Below are positions 17,074 to 26,603 of a DNA stretch of 64,000 nt, one piece after another; within the stretch, counting starts at the first letter, position 1; the number at the start of each line of letters is the position of its first letter. Position numbers and translations under genes: made by a program. The stretch comes from Actinokineospora globicatena (lineage in GTDB: Bacteria; Actinomycetota; Actinomycetes; Mycobacteriales; Pseudonocardiaceae): positions 744,001 through 808,000 of the forward strand of contig NZ_JAMTCR010000005.1 in NCBI RefSeq assembly GCF_024171945.1, written 5' to 3'. Below the pieces are notes generated by a model, which saw only the letters and a program-made list of their open reading frames with translations, ran no database searches and had not been told where the DNA came from.

Positions 17074-17154
17074 GGGTTACCCCTTACGCCCTGACGGTCA
17101 CATTACGTCTTAGGGGCCTCGCTGGGTAGCGCCAGTGTTAATTCATGGGTAACC
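17074..17154. promoter_or_regulatory. Candidate operator boxes upstream of HTH gene and aspS
   Basis: The 349-base gap 17063-17411 has no gene. GGGTTACCC at 17074-17082 and GGGTAACC at 17147-17154 are copies of one 8-base element in opposite orientation, placed just upstream of the HTH gene. A weak -10-like TAGCCT for aspS is at 17334-17339. No T-box or other tRNA-sensing leader was found. Confidence 0.35.
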
Positions 17155-17411
17155 GGATCACTCCTGGCGGTCACCGGATAGCCTGAACGGGGCCGGTGCT
17201 ATACCCCTGAACGGTCCATGAGAGCCGTCCATAGGGTCCACCGGGACCGTTCCCATTCCCAGTCATCGCCGCACGTCGCGACCCCGCGGCGGGGCACGGC
17301 AAACCTGGTAGACGGGGACCCCGGCCGGTTGGCTAGCCTGACCTTCTGGCGCGGTACCGCGATGCCGGTGACCCGCGCCGTTCCCGAGATCTGGACTAGG
17401 AGAGGCACACC

Positions 17412-19220
17412 GTGATCCGCACGCACGAGGCCGGGACCCTCCGAGCCGAGAGCGCTGGGCAGACCGTCACCCTCACCGGGTGGGTGGCGCGCAGGCGCGA
17501 CCACGGCGGCGTCATCTTCATCGATCTGCGCGATGCCTCGGGCGTGTCGCAGGTCGTCTTCCGCGAGGGCGAGATGGCCGAGCGCGCGCACCGGCTGCGC
17601 GCCGAGTTCTGCGTCAAGGTCGTCGGCGAGGTCGCCGCCCGCCCCGCGGGCAACGAGAACCCCGAGATCCCGACCGGCGCGATCGAGGTGCTGGCCGTCG
17701 AGCTGGAGGTGCTCAGCGAGTCCGCGCCGCTGCCCTTCCCGCTCGACGACCACCTGACCGTCGGCGACGAGGTCCGCCTCCGCTACCGCTACCTCGACCT
17801 GCGCCGCAGCGTCCCCGCCAAGGCCCTGCGGCTGCGCAGCGAGGTCAGCCGGGTGGCCCGCGACGTGCTCAACGCCGAGCGGTTCGTCGAGGTGGAGACC
17901 CCGACGCTGACCAGGTCGACCCCCGAGGGCGCCCGCGACTTCGTGGTGCCCGCGCGGTTGCGGCCCGGCTCCTGGTACGCGCTGCCCCAGTCCCCGCAGC
18001 TGTTCAAGCAGCTGCTCATGGTCGGCGGCCTGGAGCGGTACTACCAGATCGCCCGCTGCTACCGCGACGAGGACTTCCGCGCCGACCGGCAGCCGGAGTT
18101 CACCCAGCTCGACATCGAGATGAGCTTCGTCGACCAGGAGGACGTGATCGCGCTCGGCGAGCGCGTCATCGGCGCCATCTGGCGCGAGCTCGCCGACCAC
18201 GACATCACCGCCCCGCTGCCCCGGCTGACCTACGCCGACGCGATGGCCCGCTACGGCTCCGACAAGCCCGACATCCGCTTCGCCGTCGAGCTGACCGAGC
18301 TGACCGAGTACTTCGCCGAGACCCCGTTCCGGGTGTTCCAGGCGCCCTACGTCGGCGCCGTGGTGATGCCCGGTGGCGCGTCCCAGCCGCGCAAGCAGCT
18401 CGACGCGTGGCAGGAGTTCGCCAAGCAGCGCGGCCACAAGGGCCTGGCCTACGTGCTCGTCGGCGAGGACGGCACGCTCGGCGGCCCGGTCGCCAAGAAC
18501 CTGTCCGAGACCGAGCGCGAGGGCCTGGCCAAGGCCGCGGGCGCCGAGCCGGGCGACTGCGTGTTCTTCGCCGCGGGCAACCCCAACGACGCGCGCGCGC
18601 TGCTGGGCGCCGCCCGGCTGGAGATCGGCCGCCGCAGCGGCCTGATCGACGAGTCCGCGTGGGGCTTCGTGTGGGTCGTCGACGCCCCGATGTTCGAGGA
18701 GGCCGCCGCGGCCCAGTCCGCCGGTGACGTCGCCGTCGGCGGTGGTCGCTGGACCGCGCTGCACCACGCGTTCACCTCGCCGACCGCGGAGTGGATCGAC
18801 CGGTTCGACCAGGACCCGGGCAACGCCCTGGCCTACGCCTACGACCTCGTGCTCAACGGCAACGAGATCGGCGGCGGCTCGATCCGTATCCACAACAAGG
18901 ACGTCCAGGAGCGGGTCTTCTCGGTCATGGGGCTCGACCAGGCCGAGGCGCAGGAGAAGTTCGGCTTCCTGCTCGACGCCTTCGCCTTCGGCGCGCCCCC
19001 GCACGGCGGCATCGCCTTCGGCTGGGACCGGCTGGTCATGCTGCTGGCCGGGTTGGACTCGATCCGCGAGGTCATCGCCTTCCCGAAGACCGGCGGCGGC
19101 TTCGACCCGCTGACCGCCGCGCCCGCGCCGATCACCGCCGAGCAGCGCAAGGAGGCGGGGGTGGACTTCAAGCCCGCCAAGCCCGCCCCGCAGGCCGAGG
19201 CCGCGCCCACCCAGGCGTGA
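17412..19220 (+). CDS. aspS: Aspartyl-tRNA synthetase
   Basis: Class IIb aminoacyl-tRNA synthetase (602 aa), charging tRNA-Asp with aspartate in the cytoplasm. The N-terminal OB fold ([21 protein letters not shown]) binds the anticodon; motif 2 is [20 protein letters not shown] near residue 215; the bacterial GAD insertion spans about residues 300-400; motif 3 is [13 protein letters not shown] near residue 535. The C-terminal Ala/Pro/Lys-rich tail is short and variable. The GTG at 17412 follows AGGAGAG. Length is normal. The DUF389 gene starts one base after the stop codon. Confidence 0.96.
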   Translation: MIRTHEAGTLRAESAGQTVTLTGWVARRRDHGGVIFIDLRDASGVSQVVFREGEMAERAHRLRAEFCVKVVGEVAARPAGNENPEIPTGAIEVLAVELEVLSESAPLPFPLDDHLTVGDEVRLRYRYLDLRRSVPAKALRLRSEVSRVARDVLNAERFVEVETPTLTRSTPEGARDFVVPARLRPGSWYALPQSPQLFKQLLMVGGLERYYQIARCYRDEDFRADRQPEFTQLDIEMSFVDQEDVIALGERVIGAIWRELADHDITAPLPRLTYADAMARYGSDKPDIRFAVELTELTEYFAETPFRVFQAPYVGAVVMPGGASQPRKQLDAWQEFAKQRGHKGLAYVLVGEDGTLGGPVAKNLSETEREGLAKAAGAEPGDCVFFAAGNPNDARALLGAARLEIGRRSGLIDESAWGFVWVVDAPMFEEAAAAQSAGDVAVGGGRWTALHHAFTSPTAEWIDRFDQDPGNALAYAYDLVLNGNEIGGGSIRIHNKDVQERVFSVMGLDQAEAQEKFGFLLDAFAFGAPPHGGIAFGWDRLVMLLAGLDSIREVIAFPKTGGGFDPLTAAPAPITAEQRKEAGVDFKPAKPAPQAEAAPTQA

Positions 19221-19221
19221 C

Positions 19222-20154
19222 TTGCTGCACCTGAGGGTCCTGTGCCCCGCTGAGAGCACCGAGCGGGCGCTGGAGGTGCTGCGCGCGCACCCCGGCGCCA
19301 CGCACCTCGTGCTGTTCCCCGGGGCCGCCGTGGACCCCGCGGGCGACGTCATCGAGGCCGACATCGCCCGCGAGGCCACCGACGAGGTCCTGGCCGCGCT
19401 GTGCGGCTTGGGCCTCGACCGCCACGGCGGCATCACCCTGGAGCAGATCGACACCGCGCTGTCGGACTCCGCCGACCGGGCCGAGGAGGCCGCGCCGGGG
19501 CAGGCCGCCGACGCGGTCGTGTGGGAGGAGCTGCTCGCCCGCACCGGCGAGGAGTCGCGGCTCAACGCGACCTTCGTGGCGTTCCTGACCATCGCCTGCC
19601 TGCTCGCCGCGGTCGGGGTGGTCACCGACTCCGCCGTGACCCTCGTCGGCGCCATGGTCGTCGGACCGGAGTTCGGGCCGCTGGCCGCGCTGGCGGTGGG
19701 ACTGGTCCGCCGCCGCGCCGACCTGGCGCGCCGGGCCGCCACCGCGCTGCTGGTCGGCTTCCCGGTGGCGATCGCGGCCGCCGCGGTGCTGACCTGGCTC
19801 GGCAACCAGGCCGGGTGGCTCGACGCCCGCGCGATCAGCGGCGACCACGAGGTCGACTTCGTCTACCAGGTGGGACCCTGGTCACTGGTCGTCGCCGTCC
19901 TCGCGGGCGCCGCCGGGATGCTGTCGATGACCTCGGCGAAGTCGGCCGCCCTGGTCGGCGTGTTCATCTCGGTGACCACGGTGCCCGCCGCGGGCTACAT
20001 CGGCGTCGCCGCGGTGCTCGGCCAGTGGGACAAGGTGCTCGCCTCGGCGGGGCAACTCGGGGTAAACCTGGTGGGGATCGTGATCGCGGCGGCCGTCGTG
20101 CTGCTCACCCGCAGGCGGGCGGCCGCGCGGACCAGGCCCCTGACCCGGGGGTGA
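19222..20154 (+). CDS. DUF389 family membrane protein
   Basis: Membrane protein of 310 residues of the DUF389 family, whose function is unknown. A soluble N-terminal part of about 110 residues is followed by around six hydrophobic helices; the family hallmark SAVTLVGAMVVGPEFGPLAA spans the second helix, and ARTGEESRLNATFVAFLTIA precedes it. The likely start is a TTG at 19222, directly after the aspS stop, so the gene is probably translated from the aspS transcript. A short hairpin follows the stop codon. Confidence 0.83.
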   Translation: MLHLRVLCPAESTERALEVLRAHPGATHLVLFPGAAVDPAGDVIEADIAREATDEVLAALCGLGLDRHGGITLEQIDTALSDSADRAEEAAPGQAADAVVWEELLARTGEESRLNATFVAFLTIACLLAAVGVVTDSAVTLVGAMVVGPEFGPLAALAVGLVRRRADLARRAATALLVGFPVAIAAAAVLTWLGNQAGWLDARAISGDHEVDFVYQVGPWSLVVAVLAGAAGMLSMTSAKSAALVGVFISVTTVPAAGYIGVAAVLGQWDKVLASAGQLGVNLVGIVIAAAVVLLTRRRAAARTRPLTRG

Positions 20155-20157
20155 ACC

Positions 20158-20172
20158 TCCCACCCGGTGGGA
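20158..20172 (+). terminator. Short hairpin after DUF389 gene
   Basis: TCCCAC / GTGGGA with a 3-base loop lies four bases after the stop codon; a second inverted repeat GTGGG / CCCAC follows. The stems are short, so this is a weak terminator candidate. Confidence 0.35.
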
Positions 20173-20278
20173 ACCCTGTCGTGGGGTACCCACCGGACAC
20201 CGCGGGAGTGCTGTGATTTCTTGGCAGGTCGCTCGTCGCGGAGCCCGTTCGACCACTACGGTCTTCTCGGCGAGAGTG

Positions 20279-20308
20279 CTGACCGGGCCGCCACCGGCCC
20301 CCTACGAT
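20279..20308 (+). promoter_or_regulatory. Candidate promoter of kinase-fold gene
   Basis: CTGACC at 20279-20284 and TACGAT at 20303-20308 are -35- and -10-like hexamers 18 bases apart, about 25 bases upstream of the start at 20335. Confidence 0.35.
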
Positions 20309-20334
20309 CGGGAGCAGGGTCAGAGGAGATGAGT

Positions 20335-21555
20335 GTGGAGATCGCCGCCGATCCGCCGGGCACCGGCGAACCGGACGGCCCAGGCGAATCCGAGCAACTC
20401 GCGAGCGCGGAGGTGCTGGCCACGGTCGTGGCCGCCGAGTCCGTGCTCAGCAAGCGCTTCGGCGCGCGCATCCACCTCGCCGAACCGGAGGACCTCGGCG
20501 GCAGTGAGCGCTCCATCGTGCTGCGGGTGAAGGTCGCCGCCAGCCCGTTCTCCCTCCCGCGCACCCTCGCGGTCAAGCGCTACGTCCGCCCGGCTGGCGG
20601 GGCCACCCGCGACAGCTGGGTCCGCGAGGCCGTCAGCTACCAGCTGTTCACCGCCCTGGCCGCCGAGGACCGGATGTGCCCGGAGCTGTTCGCCCACGAC
20701 AGCGGCACCAACCTGCTGGTCATGGAGGACCTGGGGCGCGCGCCGACGCTGGCCGAGAAGCTGCACGGCGACGACGCCCGCGCCGCTGAGGGCGCCCTGC
20801 TGTCCTGGGCGCGGTCGCTGGGCCGGCTGCACGCGTCCACCGCGGGCCGCGAGGCCGACTTCGACGCGCTGCTGCGCAGGCTCAGCCCGCCCAAGTCCAA
20901 GGACCCGCTGACCGTCGACGGCCCGATCGCCGTGGAGGCGCTCCCGCTGCTGCTCGATGCCGAGTTCGGCGTGGCCACCCCGGCCACCGCGTGGGACGCC
21001 GCCCGGCGGACCCTGGGGCTGCTCGACACCGCGCGGCACCGGGCGTTCAGCCCGTCGGACTCCTGCCCGGACAACAACCTGATCACCAACCGCGGCGTCC
21101 GGTTCCTCGACTTCGAGGGCGGCTGCGTGCGGAACATGATGTTCGACGCGGCGTACCTGACCGTGCCGTTCCCGTCGTGCTGGTGCGCCTACGCGCTGCC
21201 ACCGGGGATGACCGACGCGATGCTGGCCGCCTGGCGGGCCGAGGTGCGGGTCATGTGGCCCGACCTCGACGACGACGCCGTGCTCGGGCCCCGGCTGCTC
21301 GACGCGCAGCTGTTCTGGGTGTGGCTGACCACCTGGCAGTTCCTCACCGTGCCCGACCTCGAGCAGCTGGGCTCCGGCGGCTCGGTGCCCCGGCCGCACC
21401 AGGCCGACGTGCTGGTGGCCCGCTGGACCGGGTTGGCCGCGTCCGCGCGCCGCGCCAGGGTCGCCGCGGTCGCCGAGCACGCGGAGGCCGTCGTCGCGGG
21501 GCTGACGTCCCGGTTCGGCGAGCGTTCGCTGCCGCTCTACCCGGCGTTCGACTGA
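20335..21555 (+). CDS. Aminoglycoside-phosphotransferase-fold protein, altered catalytic loop
   Basis: Protein of about 406 residues with the APH / kinase-like fold. Visible elements are RTLAVKRYVRP (ATP-binding lysine strand), LLVMEDLGRAPTLAEKL (hinge), the catalytic loop FSPSDSCPDNNLI and the metal-binding FLDFEGG. The Asp and Asn of the loop and the DFE aspartate are present, but the usual His before Asp (HGD) is Ser. The C-terminal 130 residues are helical and unlike small-molecule kinases. AGAGGAG favours the GTG at 20335; an ATG at 20329 abuts the Shine-Dalgarno. The substrate is unknown and activity is uncertain. Confidence 0.65.
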   Translation: MEIAADPPGTGEPDGPGESEQLASAEVLATVVAAESVLSKRFGARIHLAEPEDLGGSERSIVLRVKVAASPFSLPRTLAVKRYVRPAGGATRDSWVREAVSYQLFTALAAEDRMCPELFAHDSGTNLLVMEDLGRAPTLAEKLHGDDARAAEGALLSWARSLGRLHASTAGREADFDALLRRLSPPKSKDPLTVDGPIAVEALPLLLDAEFGVATPATAWDAARRTLGLLDTARHRAFSPSDSCPDNNLITNRGVRFLDFEGGCVRNMMFDAAYLTVPFPSCWCAYALPPGMTDAMLAAWRAEVRVMWPDLDDDAVLGPRLLDAQLFWVWLTTWQFLTVPDLEQLGSGGSVPRPHQADVLVARWTGLAASARRARVAAVAEHAEAVVAGLTSRFGERSLPLYPAFD

Positions 21556-21637
21556 CACCGAAGTCTTCGCCGGGCCGACCCCGCCAGGACACCGCGATCT
21601 CACCGCCGGTGAGCCAGCGGGTCGCATCGTTGTCCGC

Positions 21638-22495
21638 GTGACCGCGCTGGGGATCGAACGCAGCACACCACCGACCCTCGACCCGCCATCCCCCCTCCCG
21701 CCGACGTGGACCGCGAGAACGCTCGCCGTGCTCGGCGACTCGACCACCGTCGGCATCGGCGACCCGCTGCCCGGCGGCGGCTGGCGCGGGGTCGGCGTGC
21801 TGCTGGCCGCCGCGCTCGGCGCCGAGGTGCACAACGCGTCGGCTCCCGGTGCCCGCATCGGCGACGTGCGCGCCAAGCAGCTGCCGTTGGCGTTGGCCGC
21901 TGAGCCTGAGGCCGCGGTGGTCATCGCGGGCATGAACGACACGCTGCGGTCGGACTTCGACCCGGTCGCTATGCGCGCCGACCTCGCGCACGTCGTGACC
22001 TCGTTGCAGGCGCGCGGCGCCGTGGTGGTGCTGGTGCGCTTCCACGACCACGCCCGCGTGTTCCGGATGCCCGCCTCGCTGCGCCGGGCGCTGCGCACCC
22101 GGATCACCCGGCTCAACGCGGTGATCGACGCCGTCGTCGCCGACACCGGCGCGCCCCTGGTCGACCTGGACCTGGTGCCCGGCGCGTACGACCCGGTGAC
22201 CTGGAGCGTGGACCGGCTGCACCCGTCCGAGCTCGGGCACCGCATGCTCGCCAAGGGGTTCGCCGAGCAGTTGGCCGGTCGCGGCTGCGCGGTGCCCACC
22301 CCGGTCAGCCTGGTCTGCGAGGGCGGGCTGCGCGCCGGTCCGCTCGCGCACGTCGCCTGGCTGCTGCTCAAGGGCATCCCGTGGCTGTGCAAGCGCGGCG
22401 GTGACCTGGTGCCCCACGCCCTGGGGATCATGCTGCGCGGCCGCCGCCACTCACCCTGTGGACAACTCGACGTGGACCCCCTCGCCCATCCGTAG
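21638..22495 (+). CDS. SGNH/GDSL-type hydrolase
   Basis: Esterase-like SGNH hydrolase (285 aa). Block I is LAVLGDSTTVGIGD with the nucleophile Ser, the oxyanion Gly is in NASAPGARIGD, block III gives GMNDTLR, and block V is DRLHPSELGHR with the catalytic Asp and His. There is no signal peptide, so it is cytoplasmic unless the C-terminal hydrophobic stretch (HVAWLLLKGIPWLC) attaches it to the membrane. The class V aminotransferase gene starts 10 bases after its stop, suggesting cotranscription. The substrate is unknown. Confidence 0.83.
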   Translation: MTALGIERSTPPTLDPPSPLPPTWTARTLAVLGDSTTVGIGDPLPGGGWRGVGVLLAAALGAEVHNASAPGARIGDVRAKQLPLALAAEPEAAVVIAGMNDTLRSDFDPVAMRADLAHVVTSLQARGAVVVLVRFHDHARVFRMPASLRRALRTRITRLNAVIDAVVADTGAPLVDLDLVPGAYDPVTWSVDRLHPSELGHRMLAKGFAEQLAGRGCAVPTPVSLVCEGGLRAGPLAHVAWLLLKGIPWLCKRGGDLVPHALGIMLRGRRHSPCGQLDVDPLAHP

Positions 22496-22505
22496 AGTTC
22501 CGGGC

Positions 22506-23606
22506 ATGGCACTGGTAGACCGCACCCTGCTCGGCCCGGGACCGTCCAACCCCTACCCGGAGGCGACGGCCGCGCTGGCCGCACCGCTGCTGGGGCACCT
22601 GGACCCGGAGTTCCTCCGCGTGCTCGACGAGACCTGCGACCGGCTGCGCCGCGTGTGGGGCACGCACAACGCGCGCACGCTCCCGTTGTCCGGCACGGGT
22701 TCCATCGGCATGGAGGCCGCGTTCGCGAACTTCGTCCGCCACGGTGACGTCGTCGTGGTCGCGGTGAACGGCCTGTTCGGCGAGCGGATGGTCGACGTCG
22801 CGAGCCGCTACGGCGCGAACGTGGTGCGCGTCGACCACGACTGGGGCACCCCGGTGGACGTGGAGCGGGTGCTGGCCGCGCACCCGGAGCCATCCCTGGT
22901 GGCCGCCGTCCACGCCGAGACCTCGACCGGCGTGCTCAGCGACATCCGGGCGCTGTCGCTGGCGGTCCACAAGCGCGACCAGCGCACCCTCGTCCTCGCC
23001 GACTGCGTGACCTCCCTGGCGGGCATCGAGGTCGCCATCGACGCCTGGGACGTCGACCTGGCCTACTCGGGCACCCAGAAGTGCCTCGGCGGCGCTCCCG
23101 GCCTCTCCCCGTTCACCGTCTCCCCCCGCGCCTGGGACCGCCGCGTCCAGCGACCCCCCACCTGGTACCTCGACCTCAACCTCATCGGCGCCTACGTCGA
23201 CGGCTCCACCGGCGGCCGCACGTACCACCACACCGCCCCCGTCGCCATGATCGCCTCCCTGCACGCCGCCCTGGGCCGGGTGCTGGAGGAGGGCCTGGAG
23301 CAGGTGTGGGCCCGCCACCACGCCGCCGGAACCCTGCTGCAGCAAGGGTTGCAGGACCAGGGCCTAGAGCTCTTCGCCGCCGAAGGCCACCGCCTCCCCG
23401 AACTCACCACCGTCCGCGTCCCCGCGGGCGTCGACTCGGCCAAGGTCCGCCAAATCCTCCTCACCGAATACGGCATCGAGATCGGCGCGGGCGCAGGCGC
23501 CTTCGCCAGCTCCGTCTGGCGCATCGGCCTCATGGGCCACAACGCCCGCCCAGACCGCGTCGAACTGGTCCTCGGCGCCCTACGATCCGCCATCGCCAAG
23601 GTCTGA
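22506..23606 (+). CDS. Class V aminotransferase (alanine-glyoxylate / serine-pyruvate type)
   Basis: PLP enzyme of fold type I, 366 aa, in the family that includes alanine-glyoxylate aminotransferase. The start RTLLGPGPSNPYPEATAAL is typical; SGTGSIGMEAAFAN binds the cofactor phosphate; ADCVTSLAGIEV holds the PLP-pairing Asp; the Schiff-base lysine is in YSGTQKCLGGAPGL. It would interconvert glyoxylate or pyruvate with glycine, alanine or serine. The ATG at 22506 gives the standard N-terminus. A short hairpin (ACGCTC / GAGCGT, 23606-23624) followed by TTT closes the gene. Confidence 0.85.
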   Translation: MALVDRTLLGPGPSNPYPEATAALAAPLLGHLDPEFLRVLDETCDRLRRVWGTHNARTLPLSGTGSIGMEAAFANFVRHGDVVVVAVNGLFGERMVDVASRYGANVVRVDHDWGTPVDVERVLAAHPEPSLVAAVHAETSTGVLSDIRALSLAVHKRDQRTLVLADCVTSLAGIEVAIDAWDVDLAYSGTQKCLGGAPGLSPFTVSPRAWDRRVQRPPTWYLDLNLIGAYVDGSTGGRTYHHTAPVAMIASLHAALGRVLEEGLEQVWARHHAAGTLLQQGLQDQGLELFAAEGHRLPELTTVRVPAGVDSAKVRQILLTEYGIEIGAGAGAFASSVWRIGLMGHNARPDRVELVLGALRSAIAKV

Positions 23607-23624
23607 CGCTCAGGGCTGGAGCGT
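23606..23624 (+). terminator. Short terminator-like hairpin
   Basis: ACGCTC / GAGCGT with a 7-base loop directly after the aminotransferase stop codon, followed shortly by TTT. Confidence 0.35.
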
Positions 23625-23733
23625 GCGTTTGGCCGTCACGGCCGGACGTGGTTCGCGCCATCGGTCTCGCGCTGCCTCGGAACGTCAAGCGCGCCAGGGA
23701 AAGTCCAGATTTGTCTACTGTGGAGGGTTGAGT

Positions 23734-24780
23734 ATGCGCGGGACTGTGTTGCACGGGGCTGGGGATGTGCGGTTGGCGGAGTTCCCCGATCCGGCGGTGC
23801 GGCTTCCGACTGACGCGGTGGTGCGGGTGGTCGCGTCCTGTGTGTGTGGTTCGGATCTGTGGGGGTACCGGGGGATCTCGCCGGTGGCGGAGCCGAAGCG
23901 GATGGGGCATGAGTTCGTCGGTGTGGTCGAGGAGGTCGGTGCCGAGGTCACGACGGTGCGGCCTGGTGACTTCGTCATCGCGCCGTTCGCGGTGAGTGAT
24001 GGCACCTGTGTGCACTGTCGCAACGGTATCCACACCTCCTGCGAGCGCGGCGGTTACTGGGGCGGTCAAGCGCGGGTCGGGCACGACATCGACGGTGGTC
24101 AGGCCGAGTACGTGGTCTCCCCGTTCGCCGATGGCACGTTGGTCGCGACCCCGGAGGTCCCCGACGACGCCCTCGTGCCCAGCCTCCTGACCCTCTCCGA
24201 CGTCATGGGCACCGGTCACCACGCCGCCGTCGCCGCCGGAGTGAGCCCCGGGGACAAGGTCGTGGTCGTCGGCGACGGTGCCGTTGGCCTCTGCGCTGTT
24301 CTCGCCGCCGCCCGGTTGGGTGCCGAGCGGGTCGTCGCCATGTCCCGGCATGCCGACCGCCAAGCCCTCGCCCGGACCTTCGGTGCCACCGACATCGTCG
24401 CGACCCGGGGTGACGAGGGTGTGGCCGAGGTCAGGGACCTGCTCGGCGGCGGCGCCGACGCGGTCCTGGAGTGCGTCGGTACCAAGGAGTCGATGGACCA
24501 GGCCCTGCACACCGTGCGCCCCGGTGGTCGTCTCGGCTACGTCGGCGTCCCCGCCGGTGGTCCCGAGTTCCCGGTCCGCCACCTGTTCAGCAACAACATC
24601 TCCGTCCGCGGCGGTGTTGCGCCTGTCCGCGCCTACCTGCCCGAACTCCTGGCCGCCGTCCTCGCGGGCGAGATCAACCCCGGCCCGGTCTTCGACGCCG
24701 AGTACGCCCTCGCCAGCGTCGCCGACGCCTACACCGACATGGACAACCGCAAGGTCATCAAGCCCCTCCTGCGCCCGTGA
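23734..24780 (+). CDS. Zinc-dependent alcohol dehydrogenase family protein
   Basis: Medium-chain dehydrogenase (348 aa). Catalytic zinc ligands are Cys in SCVCGSDLWGYRG and the His-Glu pair in RMGHEFVGVVEEVG; the structural-zinc lobe is CVHCRNGIHTSC, with three rather than four cysteines clearly placed. The NAD(P) motif is VVVVGDGAVGLCAVLAA. The ATG at 23734 follows GGAGG. It stands alone, facing the FMN reductase gene across a strong terminator. The substrate cannot be deduced. Confidence 0.88.
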   Translation: MRGTVLHGAGDVRLAEFPDPAVRLPTDAVVRVVASCVCGSDLWGYRGISPVAEPKRMGHEFVGVVEEVGAEVTTVRPGDFVIAPFAVSDGTCVHCRNGIHTSCERGGYWGGQARVGHDIDGGQAEYVVSPFADGTLVATPEVPDDALVPSLLTLSDVMGTGHHAAVAAGVSPGDKVVVVGDGAVGLCAVLAAARLGAERVVAMSRHADRQALARTFGATDIVATRGDEGVAEVRDLLGGGADAVLECVGTKESMDQALHTVRPGGRLGYVGVPAGGPEFPVRHLFSNNISVRGGVAPVRAYLPELLAAVLAGEINPGPVFDAEYALASVADAYTDMDNRKVIKPLLRP

Positions 24781-24790
24781 ACCCAGGGGA

Positions 24791-24820
24791 GCGGCGCCCA
24801 CCGAGACCGATGGGCGCCGC
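24791..24820. terminator. Bidirectional terminator
   Basis: Perfect 10-bp inverted repeat GCGGCGCCCA / TGGGCGCCGC with a 10-base loop between the convergent dehydrogenase and FMN reductase genes. Confidence 0.65.
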
Positions 24821-24828
24821 ACCACCCC

Positions 24829-25365
24829 CTAGATGGCAGGCACCGGTAAGACCCGCGAGAACGTGTCGACCACCGACAGCAGCGGCGCCTCGGCGTCCGG
24901 GTGCAGCACCACGCCCGCGGAGGTGACGTCGATGTGCCGGTCCAGCACGAACCACCCCGGCACGATGTGGTGCGCCCCGAGGGACGACAGCACCGGCCGC
25001 AGCGCGTAGTCCAACGCCAGCACGTGCGCCGGGCTCCCACCGGTCAGCACCGGTAGCGCTGTCTTGCCCGCTAGCGCGAACTGCGGCAGCAGGTCCAGCA
25101 GTGTCTTGAGCAGCCCCGAGTACGCCGCCTTGTAGACCGGGGACGCGACCACCACCCCGTCCGCCGCCTCGATCGCCGCTGTGACGTCCGCGATCGCCGG
25201 GTCGGCGACGTCGGCGTGCAGCAGCGCGGCCGGTGGCAGGTCGCGCACCAGCACCAGGCGCACGTCGTGGCCGTGGGCGCGCAGGTGCTCGGCGAGGTGC
25301 GCGGTCAGCGCCGCGGTCCGGGAGGTGGCCGACGGGCTGCCGGAGAGGACGACGATCGAGGACAA
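24829..25365 (-). CDS. NADPH-dependent FMN reductase (SsuE/MsuE-like)
   Basis: Flavodoxin-like FMN reductase of 178 aa. VVLSGSPSATSRTAAL binds the FMN phosphate and VVASPVYKAAYSGLLKTLLD is the second family signature. It would supply FMNH2 to the two monooxygenase-type proteins encoded just upstream, as SsuE/MsuE do for sulfonate and sulfone oxygenases. Translation probably starts at the TTG at 25365, five bases after TGGAGG; it lies 14 bases after the sfnB-like stop, so the three genes form one operon. Confidence 0.87.
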   Translation of the reverse strand: MSSIVVLSGSPSATSRTAALTAHLAEHLRAHGHDVRLVLVRDLPPAALLHADVADPAIADVTAAIEAADGVVVASPVYKAAYSGLLKTLLDLLPQFALAGKTALPVLTGGSPAHVLALDYALRPVLSSLGAHHIVPGWFVLDRHIDVTSAGVVLHPDAEAPLLSVVDTFSRVLPVPAI

Positions 25366-25379
25366 CGCAACCTCCAGGG

Positions 25380-26591
25380 TCAGGAGTACCAGGTGGGCTC
25401 GGGGATCTCGTCGCGCAGGACGAAGACCCCCACCTCGCGCCGCTTGTAGGCGACCGGGTCGTGCAGGGTGTGGGTGCGGACGTTGCGCCAGAAGCGGTCG
25501 AGGCCCTCGCGGGCGGCCGTGGCGCGGGCGCCGGTGACCTCGAAGACGCCGCTGGTGATCTCCAGCGCCACCTCGGTCGCGCGGGCCTTCACCGCCGCGA
25601 CCCGCACCTCGTGCTCGCCGCGTTCGCGCTCGGTCACCACGTCCGGGTTCTGGTGGATGACCCAGCCCTCGGTGGCGACCTGGTCGGCGAACGCCTCGAC
25701 CGCCCACAGCTTCGCGGTGAGGTCGCCGTACACGTCGAGCACGTAGGGCTCGTCGACCGAGCGCTCCTGCCCGCCGTGCAGCCACGCCCGCGACTTCTGC
25801 ACGGTGTAGGCGCGGGCGGTCTCCAGCGCCCCGCGCGCGATGCCGAGGTAGAAGCTCACGAACACCAGTTGGATCGTGGGCACGTTGAGCGTGTTGTAGA
25901 CGCGCGGCGTGAAGACCTTGTCCACGTACCCCGCCGCCGACGCCCAGTCGACCCGCACCCCGGAGATGGTGACGCTGCCCGACTCGGTCAGCCGCTGGCC
26001 GATGTTGTCCCAGTCGTCGTGGAAGGTCAGCCCCTCGGAGTCGGATGGCACGATCGCGAAGATGTGCTTGTCGGTGCCCTCGAGCACGCCCTCCAGCACC
26101 GTCAGGTCCGACACCTTGCTCCCGGTGGAGAACGACTTGCGACCGTTGTAGACGATCGTGTCGCCCTCGTCGGTGATGACGACGTCGTCGTCGCGCGGGT
26201 TGACGGCCCCGCCGAAGAACAGCCGGTTCTTGGTCGCCAACTCCTCTACCGCCAAGACCTGCTCGGGGGTGCCGACCAGCCGTGCGGCCCAGAACCACAG
26301 GTAGTGGTAACCGAGTAGTTGGCCGATAGAGCCATCGGACTTCGCGATCTCCCGCACGACCCGGTACGCGGTGGGCCAGTCCTGGCCGCCTCCGCCGTGC
26401 TCGACCGGCCCGAGCAGCGTCACCAGGCCGGATTCCTTGAGCAGCCGCACTTCCGCGTGCGGGGTCTTGCCTTCGCGGTCGCGCTGGACAGCGTCAACGG
26501 CCAGCAGCGCCGATACCTCTGCCGCGCGGGCCAGCCAGCCCGTGGCGGTGGTCGGGGTGGACTTGGCCCAGTCGGTCTCAGTGGTGGTCAT
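25380..26591 (-). CDS. sfnB: Acyl-CoA dehydrogenase-fold flavin monooxygenase (SfnB/DszC-like)
   Basis: Protein of 403 aa with acyl-CoA-dehydrogenase architecture, in the subgroup that includes SfnB and the dibenzothiophene monooxygenase DszC. Landmarks are LLKESGLVTLLGPVEHGGGG, IGQLLGYHYLWFW, the flavin-contact segment NGRKSFSTGSKVSDL, and the C-terminal RFWRNVRTHTLHDPVAYKRR. Such proteins use reduced FMN to oxidise organosulfur compounds rather than to desaturate acyl-CoA. It lies between sfnG (12 bases upstream) and the FMN reductase gene, which supports a role in sulfur scavenging. The precise substrate is inferred. Confidence 0.82.
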   Translation of the reverse strand: MTTTETDWAKSTPTTATGWLARAAEVSALLAVDAVQRDREGKTPHAEVRLLKESGLVTLLGPVEHGGGGQDWPTAYRVVREIAKSDGSIGQLLGYHYLWFWAARLVGTPEQVLAVEELATKNRLFFGGAVNPRDDDVVITDEGDTIVYNGRKSFSTGSKVSDLTVLEGVLEGTDKHIFAIVPSDSEGLTFHDDWDNIGQRLTESGSVTISGVRVDWASAAGYVDKVFTPRVYNTLNVPTIQLVFVSFYLGIARGALETARAYTVQKSRAWLHGGQERSVDEPYVLDVYGDLTAKLWAVEAFADQVATEGWVIHQNPDVVTERERGEHEVRVAAVKARATEVALEITSGVFEVTGARATAAREGLDRFWRNVRTHTLHDPVAYKRREVGVFVLRDEIPEPTWYS

Positions 26592-26603
26592 GGTCCCTGC
26601 CTC

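Noticed and set aside
17063-17411. Possible T-box or other tRNA-sensing leader before aspS
   Set aside because: No T-box consensus or specifier-loop-like structure was found; only a weak -10 and HTH-type boxes.
17199-19805. 868-residue open frame antisense to aspS
   Set aside because: Low-complexity Ala/Gly/Arg/Val text without domains; arises from high GC at third positions opposite a clear aspS.
20320-22893. 857-residue antisense open frame
   Set aside because: It spans three convincing genes on the other strand and has no recognisable motif.
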